A stretch of 64,000 nt of DNA from Fistulifera solaris (Eukaryota; Bacillariophyta; Bacillariophyceae; Naviculales; Stauroneidaceae). The position numbers and the translations under genes are program-made. The stretch spans positions 620,001 through 684,000 of the forward strand of contig AP026131.1 of NCBI GenBank assembly GCA_030295235.1. The letters run 5' to 3'. This document shows positions 1-10,733 of this stretch, piece by piece. The number at the start of each line of letters is the position of its first letter. The first letter of the stretch is position 1. The notes below the pieces were generated by a model, which worked only from the letters and a program-made list of their open reading frames with translations, made no database searches and was not told where the DNA came from.

Positions 1-8
1 TCCCAAAG

Positions 9-2174
9 TCACACATTATTTCGTATTACATACTTCGCTAGTATCTCACCGTCAGGATGTTCACGTGCTATATGCAAGCCAAGAAGATAAGCTTTTCTCC
101 TCTCTAAATCCGATTCCTTGGCGCTGTCTTCGAGTAGCTTCTGTATCTCTTCGCTCAGAAATCGGTCTTGCACAACGAAAACTTGTTGGTCTTTGGCGTA
201 CCTACATACCGACTTTTGTTGAACGACGTTGTTAACTCCAGAGGAAGATGCAAACATGATTTGACCAGCCTCGATATCCTCACAACCCGAGTTACTGAGC
301 AATTCAATAGCCTTTGACACAATACTTTCTTCTTCCCCTTTGTTAGGCGGTCGAGATGTCGCAAAGAACCATTCATCGTGCGTCTTCTGGATATCCATGT
401 GGCCACCGCGTCGCAGGACTCGAAGAAGACGTGACGGTACAACTACCGGTTGTCGTCCCGGAAGCATGGATGTGGCCCAATCAAACTCATGTTCTAAACA
501 AGGAAAGGCATTCTTCCCAAACTCGGTATTGAATCGAGTTGCCAGTGCTTTCGCTGCGATGCCCACACGGTCGAACTCGGGAGCCGCAAGTACTTGAGAC
601 TCTAAGCAGTCGAAGTCCGTGTTCACATCATCGTCATAGGCGCCTTCGCTATCATCATCATTTTTACTTTCCGTGTCATACCCCAGCAACATCCTGTACA
701 TGAGCCGCTTCGCTAAATTCAGATGCATTAACTTCGCATCAACTAAAATTTCGTGCCAAAGCTGCGCGTACGCAGCTCTCATTTCATCAAAATCAACAAT
801 TTGGCCGTTCCATACAGGAATGGAATGCAAATTCATTCCAAAGAGTGCGACGCCACTCGATCCAATGCGTGGGTCCTTACCCCAGTGTGTAACATAGCGC
901 CCATTGACAAAAACACTACCCGCGAAGGAAGCATCGAGTAAAAGCGTATGACCGGAGGGTGTAGCTGACACCGTTATTGGTGAACTTGGGTTCAGCTGTA
1001 GAAAGGAGGCCATGACAGCGTTAGCCATATCGTCAAATCTAGGCAAGTCCTGGACAGGAACTCGCAATTTTCCCTCAAGTGTTAGATGCATCCTGTTGAT
1101 TGTGTATGTTCGTTTCCTGCGTTTCGTCGGGCGTGACTCCCCACAACTAGGGCTGTTATCCATCTTTTCATTTGCTGTGTCTTTCTCTTGATCCGTAGAC
1201 GGTGTTTCTTTTGGCTCCTCCTCGTCGATTAACTCCGTGTCCGAGGGCTGTGTCATATCATGGTTGGCGACGGTCACGCAGAGACTCTTCGCAAACGGAT
1301 CCCCCACTCGGCTGCTCGAAAGCTGTGGCACCATCCCATCGTGTAGCGTCGAGTCCATCAAATCAAATTTGTATTTCTTCCCTCGGACCGAATACACTTC
1401 CAAGACGTACTTCGCACACGTGTCGTACAAACTCGCCAACGCACCGTACTTGACATCATCATCGAGACTACCGCCGAAACTAAGCATAGAGAGTTCTTCC
1501 GCCAGTACCGCTTCTTGTTTACCGGTCGGTGGCACACTCCGATATTCGGCAACGAATTTGTACATGACACAAGGCGGCATTTCTTCGGTATCGATGCCTT
1601 CCAATTCCGCCGGCGTGAGCGGTTCTTGGCTCGCATAGAGTAAACTGATGCGACCTAGCACTCCCGGCTGACTCGTCCAGCCATCATGTTCGTTCCTTTC
1701 GAGCTCTTCATCGGCCGACAGGCCTTGTGGCAAAGTCGATCTGAGATAGATCCAGGCGTTTCGGGAGTACTGTTGCTTGAAGGATAGCTTTTGTAATGGC
1801 AAAGGAAGATCGTTGGGGTTCGATTCACCTTCAACTGGTATCCTTCAAGGTTTGAAGTCAAAAGAAAGCGAGACAAAAAGGAAATGAGTTGAAAAATTGA
1901 GATAGCATCGACACAAGTTGTAACAAGGAAAGGAATGAGCGCACCAGGCAAACTTAGAAGTCGTCAAGTCTCCGAAAGACCATTGATGCGGCGGATACAC
2001 AATGCGTGCATAATTTACACAGGAAAGGAGCACATGCGAAATAACTTGTCGCATTCCATCCACGACACCATCTTGCAGCGGAATATTCATATGAGCCATG
2101 CTGCTCAAGGAGAGCGGCACTGCCTCGGTGAATGTTTCATAGCGTTGTGAACCAATGCTTGCAGAGCGCTCCAT
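9..2174 (-). CDS. Conserved-looking protein of unknown function, two exons
   Basis: The main exon encodes about 597 residues and ends with TGA at 9-11. Its open frame starts at a TTG (1802) and is closed upstream by TGA at 1845-1847 with no ATG between, so an upstream exon is needed. A good candidate begins with ATG at 2172-2174 (MERSASIGSQRYETF...). It is in the same frame and probably leaves through a GTGTAA donor at 2020, rejoining at AG 1835 or 1829. The junction is inferred. The mature protein would be near 640 residues. It has an acidic/basic linker (about residues 200-240) with a likely nuclear signal TKRRKR, and a more ordered C-terminal half containing FVNGRYVTHWGKDPRIGSSG and another acidic insert. 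There is no signal peptide or membrane segment. I do not recognise the family. It faces the PsbQ-like gene head to head across about 400 bp. Confidence 0.7.
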
Positions 2175-2570
2175 CGTCGTTAATCAAAACACTACGTATT
2201 TAGGAAAAGAAGGAAGCAAAAACTTATTGCAAAGATGGTAACAGCTGAATATTCAATGATCTCTCAAAGGCTAACATTTGCATCGATCCTCGTTCTTGCG
2301 CTCTCGTGTCTTTTTTTGCGGAGTATTTTTTTGCGCGTTAGCAGAAAGAGAATTTCAGTACCGGAAAGCGACGAAGCGGTATGCGTTGCTAACTCTTTTC
2401 CGTGTTTGATGTACAGTACGCGCTGAGAGTGCTCATACGTCACACGTCACGCGTTTTTCGTTGAAGATTTTTTTGTTTTGACGTAAATCACAATCAAGAA
2501 ACCGACCGATATCATTATAATAGAAAGGATTCAGGTTTTGTTGCAATATCTCTTATCAGTCAATTGAAAA
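2175..2570. other. Short divergent intergenic region
   Basis: About 400 bases between two genes read in opposite directions, so it probably holds both promoters. A 63-codon ORF at 2235-2426 is not supported by anything else. I see no repeat, tRNA or other clear element. Confidence 0.4.
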
Positions 2571-3484
2571 ATGTTCTTTCGTTCTCTCATTGGGGCAGTC
2601 CTAGCCGGAACTGCAGTATCGGGTTTTTCTGTGTCAAATGATCCTGCCCGAAAAGTGACCGACCGCCGATCTTTGTTTCAAGACCTGGCTGTCCTCACGA
2701 CCGGTGGCATTTTATCGACGGTAGTGGAACCCGCATGGGCCAGCGGAGGTGCTACAGCAGGAAAATACACGTAAGCGTTATTGAGAGGAACAGGGAAAAG
2801 ACGTTCACAGTTTTTTGTAATCGGCTAACACAAAATCGCTCTCTCTTGTTGTTACATGTAGCACAATTCCCATCGCCAAGAGACGATATTATGGACGCGT
2901 GCAACAGGCAGTACATGATTTTCTTTTGATGGGACCCGATGTGGTCAAGGGTGAACCGCAAGCTGCTTCCATTCAGTTCTTCTTTGATCCGCAGGGTGTA
3001 GTTGTCGTCCCCGCAAAGAAAAAAAGACATCAACGGTCAGTGCACCAAAAAAGACGGCGACTGTCGAGGAAAGGAAATTCGAGATAGTCGATTCAATGAT
3101 ATGGTAAGAACGAGTTCGCAAGTCAAATGCAGCTGTGTCTGTCCACATTTTCTCTCTAATCTGTTGTTGGATACTCGCGTTTGACATCTGTAGAAAGCAA
3201 GCATGTACTTGTTAGCCAACGCATTTCGTACAGACCAACAAAAGCCCCCAGATCGCCTTCCGACTGTAAAGGCCGCTAAAGCATTCTTTAAGGAAATGAA
3301 CGACATGGAAAAGCTAGTTACAAAGAAAGGCAAAGTAGATAGTAAACAAGTGGCTGCTGTTTACGTTGCTGCGTTGGATATCCTTGACCAATATTTGGAT
3401 TTGGTGGAGTTGCCTCCCACCGATTCGGGTCATTATGAGCAAGAGTTTGATACTCTGGTGGGTGAGTCACCCAGAATCACGTAA
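2571..3484 (+). CDS. Thylakoid-lumen protein, probable PsbQ-family extrinsic photosystem II subunit
   Basis: Three exons: 2571-2770, 2862-3103 and 3194-3484, with GTAAGC/AG and GTAAGA/AG introns. The N-terminus is a bipartite plastid presequence (signal peptide ending VSGF|SVS) followed by a twin-arginine lumen signal: RRSLFQD, a hydrophobic stretch, then AWA|SGG. The mature part is about 185 residues, mostly helical, with YYGRVQQAVHDFL, a short Cys-x6-Cys loop, then FRTDQQKPPDRLP and a helix with two Tyr-Leu pairs near the end. This size and four-helix look fit the PsbQ'/Psb31 group of diatom and red-algal photosystem II subunits, but I identify it by general resemblance only. The frame breaks inside the A7 run at 3019-3025: one fewer A joins VVVPAKKK to DINGQC and gives 243 codons. 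The break is treated as a likely sequence error. Confidence 0.75.
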
Positions 3485-3630
3485 AAGAAGTCTCCGTGCG
3501 CTTCATACCAAATAACGATACATATTGCGAGCTATGCCAGGTAGCAGTAGAAGGCCGCTTTCTACCCAAGCACTATTCAGTCCCTTTAGTACCCTATAAA
3601 TTATAGCGACTGCGCTTTAAAAAATATTCA

Positions 3631-5167
3631 TTATTGATGCAATTCACTGAGACTCGTATGGTTGGGTTCGTCGTCCAAGGGTTCCGTTGTTACCGAGTCG
3701 CTTCCTATCCCCAAGTCGCGATTAACCGACGCATCTTGATATGACTGGGGTTTTACCTTACTCGCATCTTCCGCATTAGGTTGATTCGCGGCGGGTAGTT
3801 TTCCATTGCCCTGTCCATTACTTTCCTCTCCCTGTGACTCCACCCTTGTGACCGACACGAATTCGTCCTCTTCATCAAATCGTATCTGCTCCATTCCCTT
3901 TTCTAGAACTTCCAACCGCTCTCCTATATACAGTCTTCCACCTTCAGGCGTTTGCGGTATTTCAGGAGTCCACCCACGTAGACGACGCCGTCGTCTAGCT
4001 TCTTCTGTTTCATTGTGGAATGCTGATTTGCAGAGAACGTGATATCCAACTCGCCTGGGTTCTTCATTTGCTGAAAATTCTGATAGCAGCAAGACCCCAT
4101 TTCCATCTGCATCCCAGCCAGCAACCGCAATCATATTTGGTGCTTCAGAACAGAACGAGCACGCTTGTGGATGAGGCACTCCACGAATTTGACACACGCT
4201 CTTCCTCGCTTCGCCCTCAACTGATTTCCGAACGCTTGAAAATAGCTTCGTTAATGATCCTGAATCTTTCCCTTTCTCGTCAGTACTCTTTTGACTGCAT
4301 TCATCTGAAAAATATGAGCTGTCCCTTTGTCACTTGTACAACTCAACCATTCACTGTCCCAACTCCAAGCAAGACAAGTTATTGTAGTCCGCTCAACACC
4401 CCGCCTAAATTCTTGCAAACAAGTTGATGATGCTACATCCCATACACGAATGACGGTGCCTTTGGTGGAGGCAGTTGCGAGTTTGGTTCCATCAGCAGTC
4501 AAGGCTATAGCTCGGAGATCTCCTTCATGCGCCTCCATCAGCTATCGAGTAGTGCGTCAAGTCAGAAAAGAACAGAAGTAAGTATAAAGCGGCCCGATCG
4601 TTTGAACTGTAAAAAAGACAACAGGATACTTACGACGGTCTTTCGTAGAGTGTACAATTCGACACGGACATGCCCGGTTGTCACCGACGGGCACGCCAAC
4701 ACCATGTCTTGAATCTGCGTCGACAGACTAAGAAGTCCATGTGGGTTGTCTGCCGTGTAAATTTTGTCGCGAAGACTCAAGTCTGCAAGATGATACACGT
4801 AAACCCGATCTCGAAGAGCTACTGCAATTGTATCTTTCCGAAGTCGTACGCGCAAAACAACCTGTCGAAATGACAGTTCCCCCGCTTCTTTAGGAATATG
4901 ATCATCCCAAATAAGCACTCGATGCGGCGGTGAATGAGGAGAGGGTCCACCACCCACCAAAGCCATTAAATTACAGCGAAAAAGAAGCTCGACCTGGCCA
5001 ATACCTCCCTGCATTTGGCGTTGTACAGATAAGGCACATTGCGGGTGCAAATTGTGAATGGCGAAACCGGTCGTAGTTCCTATCGCAAGGCAGCCGCCAT
5101 CCTGATTAAAAGTACAAGATAAAAGGGTTGATTGTGAAGGCGCTTCGCCAAAGGGATCGTCTTCCAT
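3631..5167 (-). CDS. PROPPIN WD-repeat protein (Atg18/WIPI family)
   Basis: PROPPINs are seven-bladed beta-propellers that bind PI3P/PI(3,5)P2 and act in autophagosome formation and vacuole/endosome membranes. The diagnostic FRRG motif is present (LQEFRRGVERTT, about residue 230), preceded by AHEGDLRAIALTADGTKLAT and followed by a blade ending DKGTAHIFQM, as in the family. The first ATG is at 5165-5167 (MEDDPFGEAP); the longer open frame upstream starts at a non-ATG codon. One intron, 4542-4633 (GTAAGT...ATAG). The C-terminal 90 residues are acidic and low in complexity. A frame break lies in the T4 run at 4289-4292: one more base restores a continuous reading through LTKLFSSVRKS, the usual loop between blades. 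Whether it is the Atg18 or the WDR45 type is not settled here. Confidence 0.85.
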
Positions 5168-5469
5168 TGTCGAAGTTGAAAGATTCAGATATTGCGGCAA
5201 ACAGAACAATCGTGATGCTTCGATTTGCTTCAGTTTTGCTCAATCGGACGAGGTATCTATGCCAGATATTTCTCAAAACGAATCTGACGCGATGATTAAC
5301 GAGGCGATCAAGTTTAGTTCGAACAATTGAGCTGTATGAATGATGGAATTATTCTTTATGTCGTGCTTTTGCAAAGACTTTGAATGAAATAAAATAATAA
5401 GTGTAGCAGCGCTCTATCCCTTATCCTTAATCCTTATACGTATAACTTGTTCTTATAGAGAGGTCGCCG

Positions 5470-5928
5470 GGACTAATGTCTTAGGCCAGCACTAAAATTT
5501 CCACAGGGCCCCATACCAGCACTTTTCGACCCCCCACGCTACTTTGGTTAATAAATACACCAGGATCATTAAAAAGATCGCAATTTTTAGTATCTACACC
5601 TCAAGCGAGATCTAATAGACAACGTGAGGTAAGTTTTTCTTACATTTTTGCTTTGAATTCGGAGATGCACTCAGCTAAAGGGCCAGCGGTCAATTCTCGA
5701 CCTTCAACGTTTGTAGAGGAACCAAATCACCAATACTTAGAGTTTTCGCCCGATTAAAAGTATTTGCTGTCAATTAGACGTCTCTCTGCTAATAGCTAAT
5801 GGAAGTTCATGAATCGCGTTTATATTGTTGGAATTATGATCATTCGCGAGTCGATGCCCGTAATTTTTGCTAAAAGTGCTGGTATGGGGCCCTGTGGAAA
5901 TTTTAGTGCTGGCCTAAGACATTAGTCC
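5470..5928. mobile_element. 459-bp non-autonomous DNA transposon (Mutator-like MITE)
   Basis: Positions 5470-5526 and 5872-5928 are perfect 57-bp inverted repeats beginning GGACTAATGTCTTAGGCC. The element is flanked by a 10-bp direct repeat with one mismatch, GAGGTCGCCG (5460-5469) and GAGGCCGCCG (5929-5938), which reads as a target-site duplication. A 9-11 bp duplication with long terminal repeats is characteristic of Mutator-like elements. The 345-bp interior is AT-rich and has no coding frame. It lies in the intergenic stretch upstream of the PROPPIN gene. Perfect identity of the two ends suggests recent insertion or ongoing gene conversion. Confidence 0.88.
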
Positions 5929-5938
5929 GAGGCCGCCG

Positions 5939-7047
5939 AGAGGCCGCATTGCGCATTGCGCAGTGCGCATTCCGGATTCCCATTCCGGGCTTATGTAAAA
6001 AAGATAATTGTGGCTTCTGAAACTCAGAAACAACGCAGACTGTGACCGGTGATATCTTTTGTGTATCGTACTTTCTGATCCGAAGTAAGACGAATTTTCC
6101 CTGTTCCACGTACCTATACAACATAGTACATTCCCTTTCTTTCATTTACGAAGCCAAAAGAACACAAGCAATAATTTCATTCGTACATTTGCCGTGTAGG
6201 CAACACCTAGCTTGGACAAGCATTTCGTCTACTTATTCCTACGTAGAAGCGGTAGGAAAATCGCATCGCACGCGCATTCGTGGGCGGCTCATAAAAATTT
6301 CATTTCGAACCTCGGCATCAACGAGGTTACTGGTATCAGGCGTGAACGAAAAAACAGCCCCAAAGAAGCTTTTATTTTTCTTCATTCAAAACATACACAT
6401 TTTTACGATCGAAATATTATGCAACAAAATCTTTTTGTTTGAAAGACGGTGAGTTTCCATTCATTGTGTTGCAATCGACGTGATGCTTGCACGACGCACG
6501 CGTGTTGGCTCGATCGAGATGAAAGCTGCATGCTGCACCGTGCATTCTTCCGTCCGCTGTTTCTATACAGCAAACAGTAGAATTATTGGGTGCCGGTTGG
6601 TTTCGTGGACTTCGTGATTTCTGAATGATCTGTGGTGTCTATCGGTTTTTGTGTGCTCTAGAGAATTAGCTTTCTGTTGAACCTGTTTGTGATTGGCTGA
6701 TTTTGTCTTCGATTTTATTGGGTGTTGCTTCAGTACTGCTTCTACGCGAAAATTCGTGTTTTGTTCGTGTACAGCGTGCAAGCATGGCACTCGTTCTTTT
6801 CTCGCGTGTTTTGTTGGTGTTGTTATCGTTTGCAAAATATCATGTCAGCTTTTAGATAACACGTTCTCATGAACCTTTTCTTCATTTCTTATTTGTGTTA
6901 ACAAAACAGTCAATAAAGATTCGCTGCACGGGTTCATCCCAACAGCGGCCTCGCCACATTTGACTGCCTTCGCTTGGTCCTCGCCTCTTTATTGAGAGCT
7001 CTCAGACCCCCACGACTTCTTATTTGAATATCTGAACGAAAGTTATC
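5939..7047. other. Intergenic region
   Basis: About 1.1 kb between the MITE and the NIPP1-like gene. It starts with a GC-rich stretch of repeated GCGCATT-like words (5945-5990). The ORFs of 60-136 codons here have no recognisable features and unlike codon use. I see no tRNA. Confidence 0.4.
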
Positions 7048-8147
7048 ATGAGAAGTCAACAAATCATATCTACACCGCAGCCGATAACGGTTGACATTCG
7101 GCTTTGTGGGAATATACCTCGCAAAGACTTGATATCAAGTTCTACTTGCCTCAGAAATGTTTGGGCATCCGGCAGTACATTACCTTCTCGTTCGAGGAGC
7201 ACGAAAACGAGTGAAGAGTCATTAAATACATCTCAAAAGGAAACATCAAGTCTCTTCATCCCGGGGAAAACAGGAAGCTGCCGCGCTCCCACTTATCTGC
7301 AGCAGCCTACATTGATTGAACCTCCTCAATGGGCCGTGCCAGCTCGTGGAGAAACTTGCCTTGAGGTAAGCAGCTATTTTTTCGTCCTTTTTGATTGACA
7401 TGCTTGCATCTTTGACTAACTTTGTATTTTCAGCCTGTTTGCGAGTCGCTCGGACGACAGTGCGCAATTGATTTAACCAAGAAGGCCTGTTACCGTGTAG
7501 GGCGCTCGCCAGATTCGGACGTTCAACTCATGCATGCCACTTCATCACGAATTCATGCAATGCTTTTCCACCACGCAAACGGATCTTGTTACGTCGTGGA
7601 TTGCGGGAGCTCGCATGGAACTTATATTAATGGGACGCGAATCAATTCGTCGTCGAAAGCAGGTGTTCTCGTGCCTGTGATGGTTCGCCAAGGAGGCATG
7701 ATTCGCTTTGGAGGTGCAGGTGCGCCTTGTTTTGTTCTCAAGTCCTTTTCCTTTCATCTCGAAGACATTATGGCAGAATCTGTAGCCGATGATGCCGAGC
7801 TGGTTCGCCGCAACACTCGAATCAATGCTCTGGGGAAGACGGCAGGGGAGTTTGTCGTTGAGAGTGTTATCAACACTATTGACAAGGCTATGGATGTGTG
7901 CAGGAAAAGATCCTTTGACAGCGTTGATTCAGATGCAACAGGCGACGAAAACTCGACATGTAAAAGAAGATGCACATCTCCACCTCTTACACTGGATGCT
8001 GCCCTCCCTAATCTGGTTTCTCCCGAACTTCTGCCTGCCCAATCATCGAAACGACGCGTCTCATTTTCCAACGACCCACCTCAACTATTTTATCCAGCGC
8101 TTGTTTCTCCGGATGATCTCTCCAGTGAGGAAGACAACGATCTCTAG
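7048..8147 (+). CDS. FHA-domain protein with PP1-docking motif, NIPP1-like
   Basis: Two exons, 7048-7365 and 7434-8147, joined in phase 0 (GTAAGC donor, TTTTCAG acceptor, branch-like TTTGACTAAC); 343 residues. The FHA domain spans about residues 95-180: YRVGRSPDSDVQL, then SSRIHAML, then GSSHGTYINGTRI, which carry the conserved Gly-Arg, Ser-x-x-His and Asn-Gly phosphothreonine-binding positions. Just before it is EPPQWAVPA, comparable to the Pro/Trp lead-in of NIPP1 (nuclear inhibitor of protein phosphatase 1). Near the C-terminus KRRVSFSNDPP contains RVSF, a canonical RVxF docking motif for PP1. FHA plus RVxF in this order is the NIPP1 plan, so a nuclear PP1-targeting role in splicing or chromatin is likely. 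The first 100 residues are Ser/Thr-rich and disordered. Confidence 0.85.
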
Positions 8148-8258
8148 TAACCTGTCTGGGCTTTTTTTCTTCTGCGAAAACTTTCTCAAATACTCCACAT
8201 TCCCTTCTACTTTTTATTTTACCAGAAAAATTCTGCACTCCTAAAATAATTTACACTA

Positions 8259-8966
8259 TTAGAGAATTGATTTTACACGCGGAATTACCTTTCCTTCTTT
8301 GTCATCGTTAACGATCGGTGTTGTAGACATGTACGTCTCGTGCTCTAACGACATCGCCAGATCGCGAGCTGCGCTCACGTCCGCCGATGCTGATATTCCG
8401 ACTTCGACAGCGATTCCTTGCTCGGCTGCATTAGCGATGAATCCACAAACCTGACCAAACGCCCGTGCATCCAGCCCGGTTTTCTCTTGATAAGTCTTAG
8501 GGTTGCCGGCCCATAAACTGACTTGAATGCAGTCTAGCCCAACTTCCGACAACGGAATATTGGGTGGTTCCGTCACTAAGCCGTTCGTGAAAGCACCGAA
8601 TGGAACTCCATGACGTTCTTCCTTGATCGCTTGTATACTTTCTTGCATTAAAAGATCAAATTCGAGTGTATCTTTTTGCGGAGAAATCGAGGCAAACCAC
8701 ACTCCGAGATCATTCTCACCCATGCCACCGACAAATTGATGCTCCATTTGATAGTGTTGATGAACTAGTTCGATGACATCGTCTGGATGGGTACAACCAG
8801 CTTGTGATAAAGGCTTAGAAATGGGTAGCAAGAGCTTCGAAGCAGAACCCAAAAGATCGGAAGTATCGTCAAGCCAAACAAAAAGTGGGTGAGCTGCTTC
8901 GCTGCTGCTCCAGCGTTTCAAATAGCGCGATGTCCCTCGGGCGCGTGCTAAGCGCGTCGGGAACAT
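8259..8966 (-). CDS. Mitochondrial protein of unknown function resembling half a radical-SAM barrel
   Basis: 235 residues from an ATG at 8964-8966. The first 25 residues are Arg-rich, free of acidic residues and amphipathic (MFPTRLARARGTSRYLKRW), which suggests a mitochondrial presequence. The core alternates strands and helices: VGGMGENDLGVWFAS, AFTNGLVTEPP, CIQVSLWAGNPKTY and GIAVEVGISAS. This rhythm (a glutamate-bearing turn, a T-N-G strand, a V-S-L strand) recalls the middle of a radical-SAM TIM barrel. The Cys-x3-Cys-x2-Cys cluster motif is absent, so it is not an ordinary radical-SAM enzyme. The family is not identified. It ends 110 bp from the end of the convergent NIPP1-like gene. Confidence 0.75.
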   Translation of the reverse strand: MFPTRLARARGTSRYLKRWSSSEAAHPLFVWLDDTSDLLGSASKLLLPISKPLSQAGCTHPDDVIELVHQHYQMEHQFVGGMGENDLGVWFASISPQKDTLEFDLLMQESIQAIKEERHGVPFGAFTNGLVTEPPNIPLSEVGLDCIQVSLWAGNPKTYQEKTGLDARAFGQVCGFIANAAEQGIAVEVGISASADVSAARDLAMSLEHETYMSTTPIVNDDKEGKVIPRVKSIL

Positions 8967-9345
8967 CGTAAGGCGAAGTTGTAAAAGCGTTAGATTATAG
9001 CTTATGGAAGGATAGTCTCGCTTCGTGCACTATTTCATGGCACATCAGGATGATTACTACGTATTTGAATTGCGAAACGCGCGTTGCGTGTCTTGTTCTC
9101 GTCCGAATATTTATTTTTGCACCTCTACATTCACTATAGTCTAAAAGTGTGGGGAGCCAGGCAAGAAAATTTCGATCCCGAGTAAAAAATTAGGCATGAA
9201 GCATGAATAATTGCAATACTGCCGAGGCTAATTGCATTGTGACAACGATAACTACCAGGTACCAGCATCTGCTTTTTCGGTATCAAGTTTGCAGGAAGAA
9301 GGGAAGTTAGATAATCTAGCTGTGTAGTTCGCAAGAATATAGATT

Positions 9346-9402
9346 CATGACTGAATTGCAGTCGTGGTGAAGGTCGCATACACTTTCGTCTATAGTAAAT
9401 AC
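9346..9402 (+). repeat. Dispersed ~58-bp hairpin element, copy 1
   Basis: Begins CATGACTGAATTGCAGTCGTG, an imperfect hairpin (CATGACTG / CAGTCGTG), followed 30 bp later by TCTATAGTAAATAC. It is part of the 220-bp tandem unit. The same two-part layout with near-constant length occurs at six other intergenic places in this window. Confidence 0.6.
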
Positions 9403-9563
9403 TAAGCACATCGATTTGTAAGGATTATCGACGTAAAGAATTGGGCGTGCATTGCAAAACGTTGCTGAAAGTGATGTCTTCATGACAACGCCAGTTACCA
9501 GCTTGTCAAATCTACTGGAAGAAGGAAGGTTAGGTAGCTGTGTAGTTCGGAAGAATATAGATT

Positions 9564-9621
9564 CATGACTGAATTGCAGTCGTGGTGAAAGGTCGCATAC
9601 ACTTTCGTCTATAGTAAATAC
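9564..9621 (+). repeat. Dispersed ~58-bp hairpin element, copy 2
   Basis: Near-identical to the copy at 9346 because it lies in the second tandem unit; one extra A in the spacer. Confidence 0.6.
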
Positions 9622-10044
9622 TAAGCACATCAATTTGTAAGGATTATCGACGTAAAGAATTGGGCGTGCATTGTAAATGCTGTCGATTTTCTGGTATGTA
9701 AATAAATCGTAACAACGAAAATGTGATGCTTTGAGCAGGTCTTTGCTTTTCACCTCGGCCAAAAAGTTATTTTGCACTTCTCGAATTATTGATTGTCATA
9801 CCGGTACCTGTACCTGGACCCTTTCATACGTCAGCAACGCCACGGGTCTTGAGTCTCGACGACTTTTCTTGCTTTCCGTTTTTCGCCTTTCGTCGTCATT
9901 CTCTTTCATACATCGACCTTCATTTCGGCACCTTTCTTTACTTATTTCGAAGAAGTTCTCGTTCCTGTGTTCGCAGCAAAGGAAACAAAAGAATCTAGAA
10001 TACGCTGTTACATCTCTCACCATAATTCGCTCGTTTTCGTTGAC

Positions 10045-10561
10045 ATGACGCTAAAATACATTGCCATTCTACTTTTTTGCCTTATCGGGCCGTGCTAATG
10101 CGTTCCGACCTCCTTTTCAAGGCCGTATGGATACGTCGCTACCCGCTGTGGACCGAAGGAAATTCCTCATTGGAACTGTAGCCACCATAGCAGCCAGCTT
10201 GACCTCTGAATCTGCAGAAGCAACCTACTCAGCGTTCAGTCGACGCGAACAAGATTGGCAAGAGCGAGCCGCGAACGGTGAAATTCAATATACATCGGCG
10301 AAACAGCTACGCCAGCAACTGCGCGAAATCGTCCCACAGAATAGCGAATCGTCAAGAATTTTCTGTCCCAACGGACCGTCGGCAAATGTTTCTCCGCTGA
10401 TGGAGAACAAATGCGGTGACCGGATGGCGGCCCCTTCGGTATATGGGCGGTCGAATGATGTTCTGGGGAACTCTATTCCTGGGTTTGGAGCTGGTAGAGG
10501 CGTGGAAGGTTCTGGTAGTTTGTCTTCTGAGGTCGGTGGCTTTCCTGCTTACAAGAAATAA
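10045..10561 (+). CDS. Small twin-arginine thylakoid-lumen protein of unknown function
   Basis: ATG at 10045 gives a signal peptide, MTLKYIAILLF. After removal of one T from the T6 run at 10073-10078 it continues ALSGRANAF|RPPF, a textbook diatom plastid cleavage motif. As written, the first frame stops after 17 codons while the other frame has no ATG, so the one-base break is almost certainly artefactual. A second signal, DRRKFLIGTVATIAAS ending SAEA, is a twin-arginine lumen signal. The mature protein is about 115 residues: a charged helical half (YSAFSRREQDWQERAANGE) and a Gly/Ser-rich tail with two Cys (FCPNG, NKCGD), ending FPAYKK. A photosystem-associated subunit is possible, but I cannot assign a family. 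Confidence 0.75.
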
Positions 10562-10733
10562 GTGTGCGGTAGGCAGACTTTGTCGATGTAGGCTACGTAT
10601 CGATTCCGAAATTGATTCATGACTACGCACAACTCTGTTGTCGAATCTATCTCGCTTGAAAGTTCTACCTTCCGCGACTGTCATTTTGTTACTAGCTTAA
10701 TTAACAGTCAATTACAGTCTTAAGGTTACTGGT

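Larger units (their letters stand above)
9225..9680. repeat. Tandem repeat, ~220-bp unit, about two copies plus a partial
   Basis: The segment starting GCTGTGTAGTTCG at 9319 recurs at 9538 and is nearly identical for about 135 bp, through AAAGAATTGGGCGTGCATTG. The text before each copy (ACAAC-G-TAACTACCAG..., then ...GGAAGAAGGNAGNTTAG) also repeats in degenerate form. Each unit contains one dispersed hairpin element. Differences between copies are single substitutions and one G/A indel. Confidence 0.85.
8967..10044. other. Intergenic region holding a 220-bp tandem repeat
   Basis: Divergent intergenic DNA. Its middle is filled by the tandem repeat and two dispersed elements listed separately. 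ORFs here (e.g. 9316-9777 minus) only reflect the repeat. From 9800 to 10044 it is pyrimidine-rich and probably is the leader region of the downstream lumen-protein gene. Confidence 0.4.

Noticed and set aside
5470-5928. The inverted repeat as a hairpin terminator or a structured RNA
   Set aside because: The arms are 345 bp apart and are flanked by a 10-bp direct repeat, which fits a transposon better.
6042-6452. 136-codon ORF
   Set aside because: No motif, targeting signal or neighbour support; composition like intergenic DNA.
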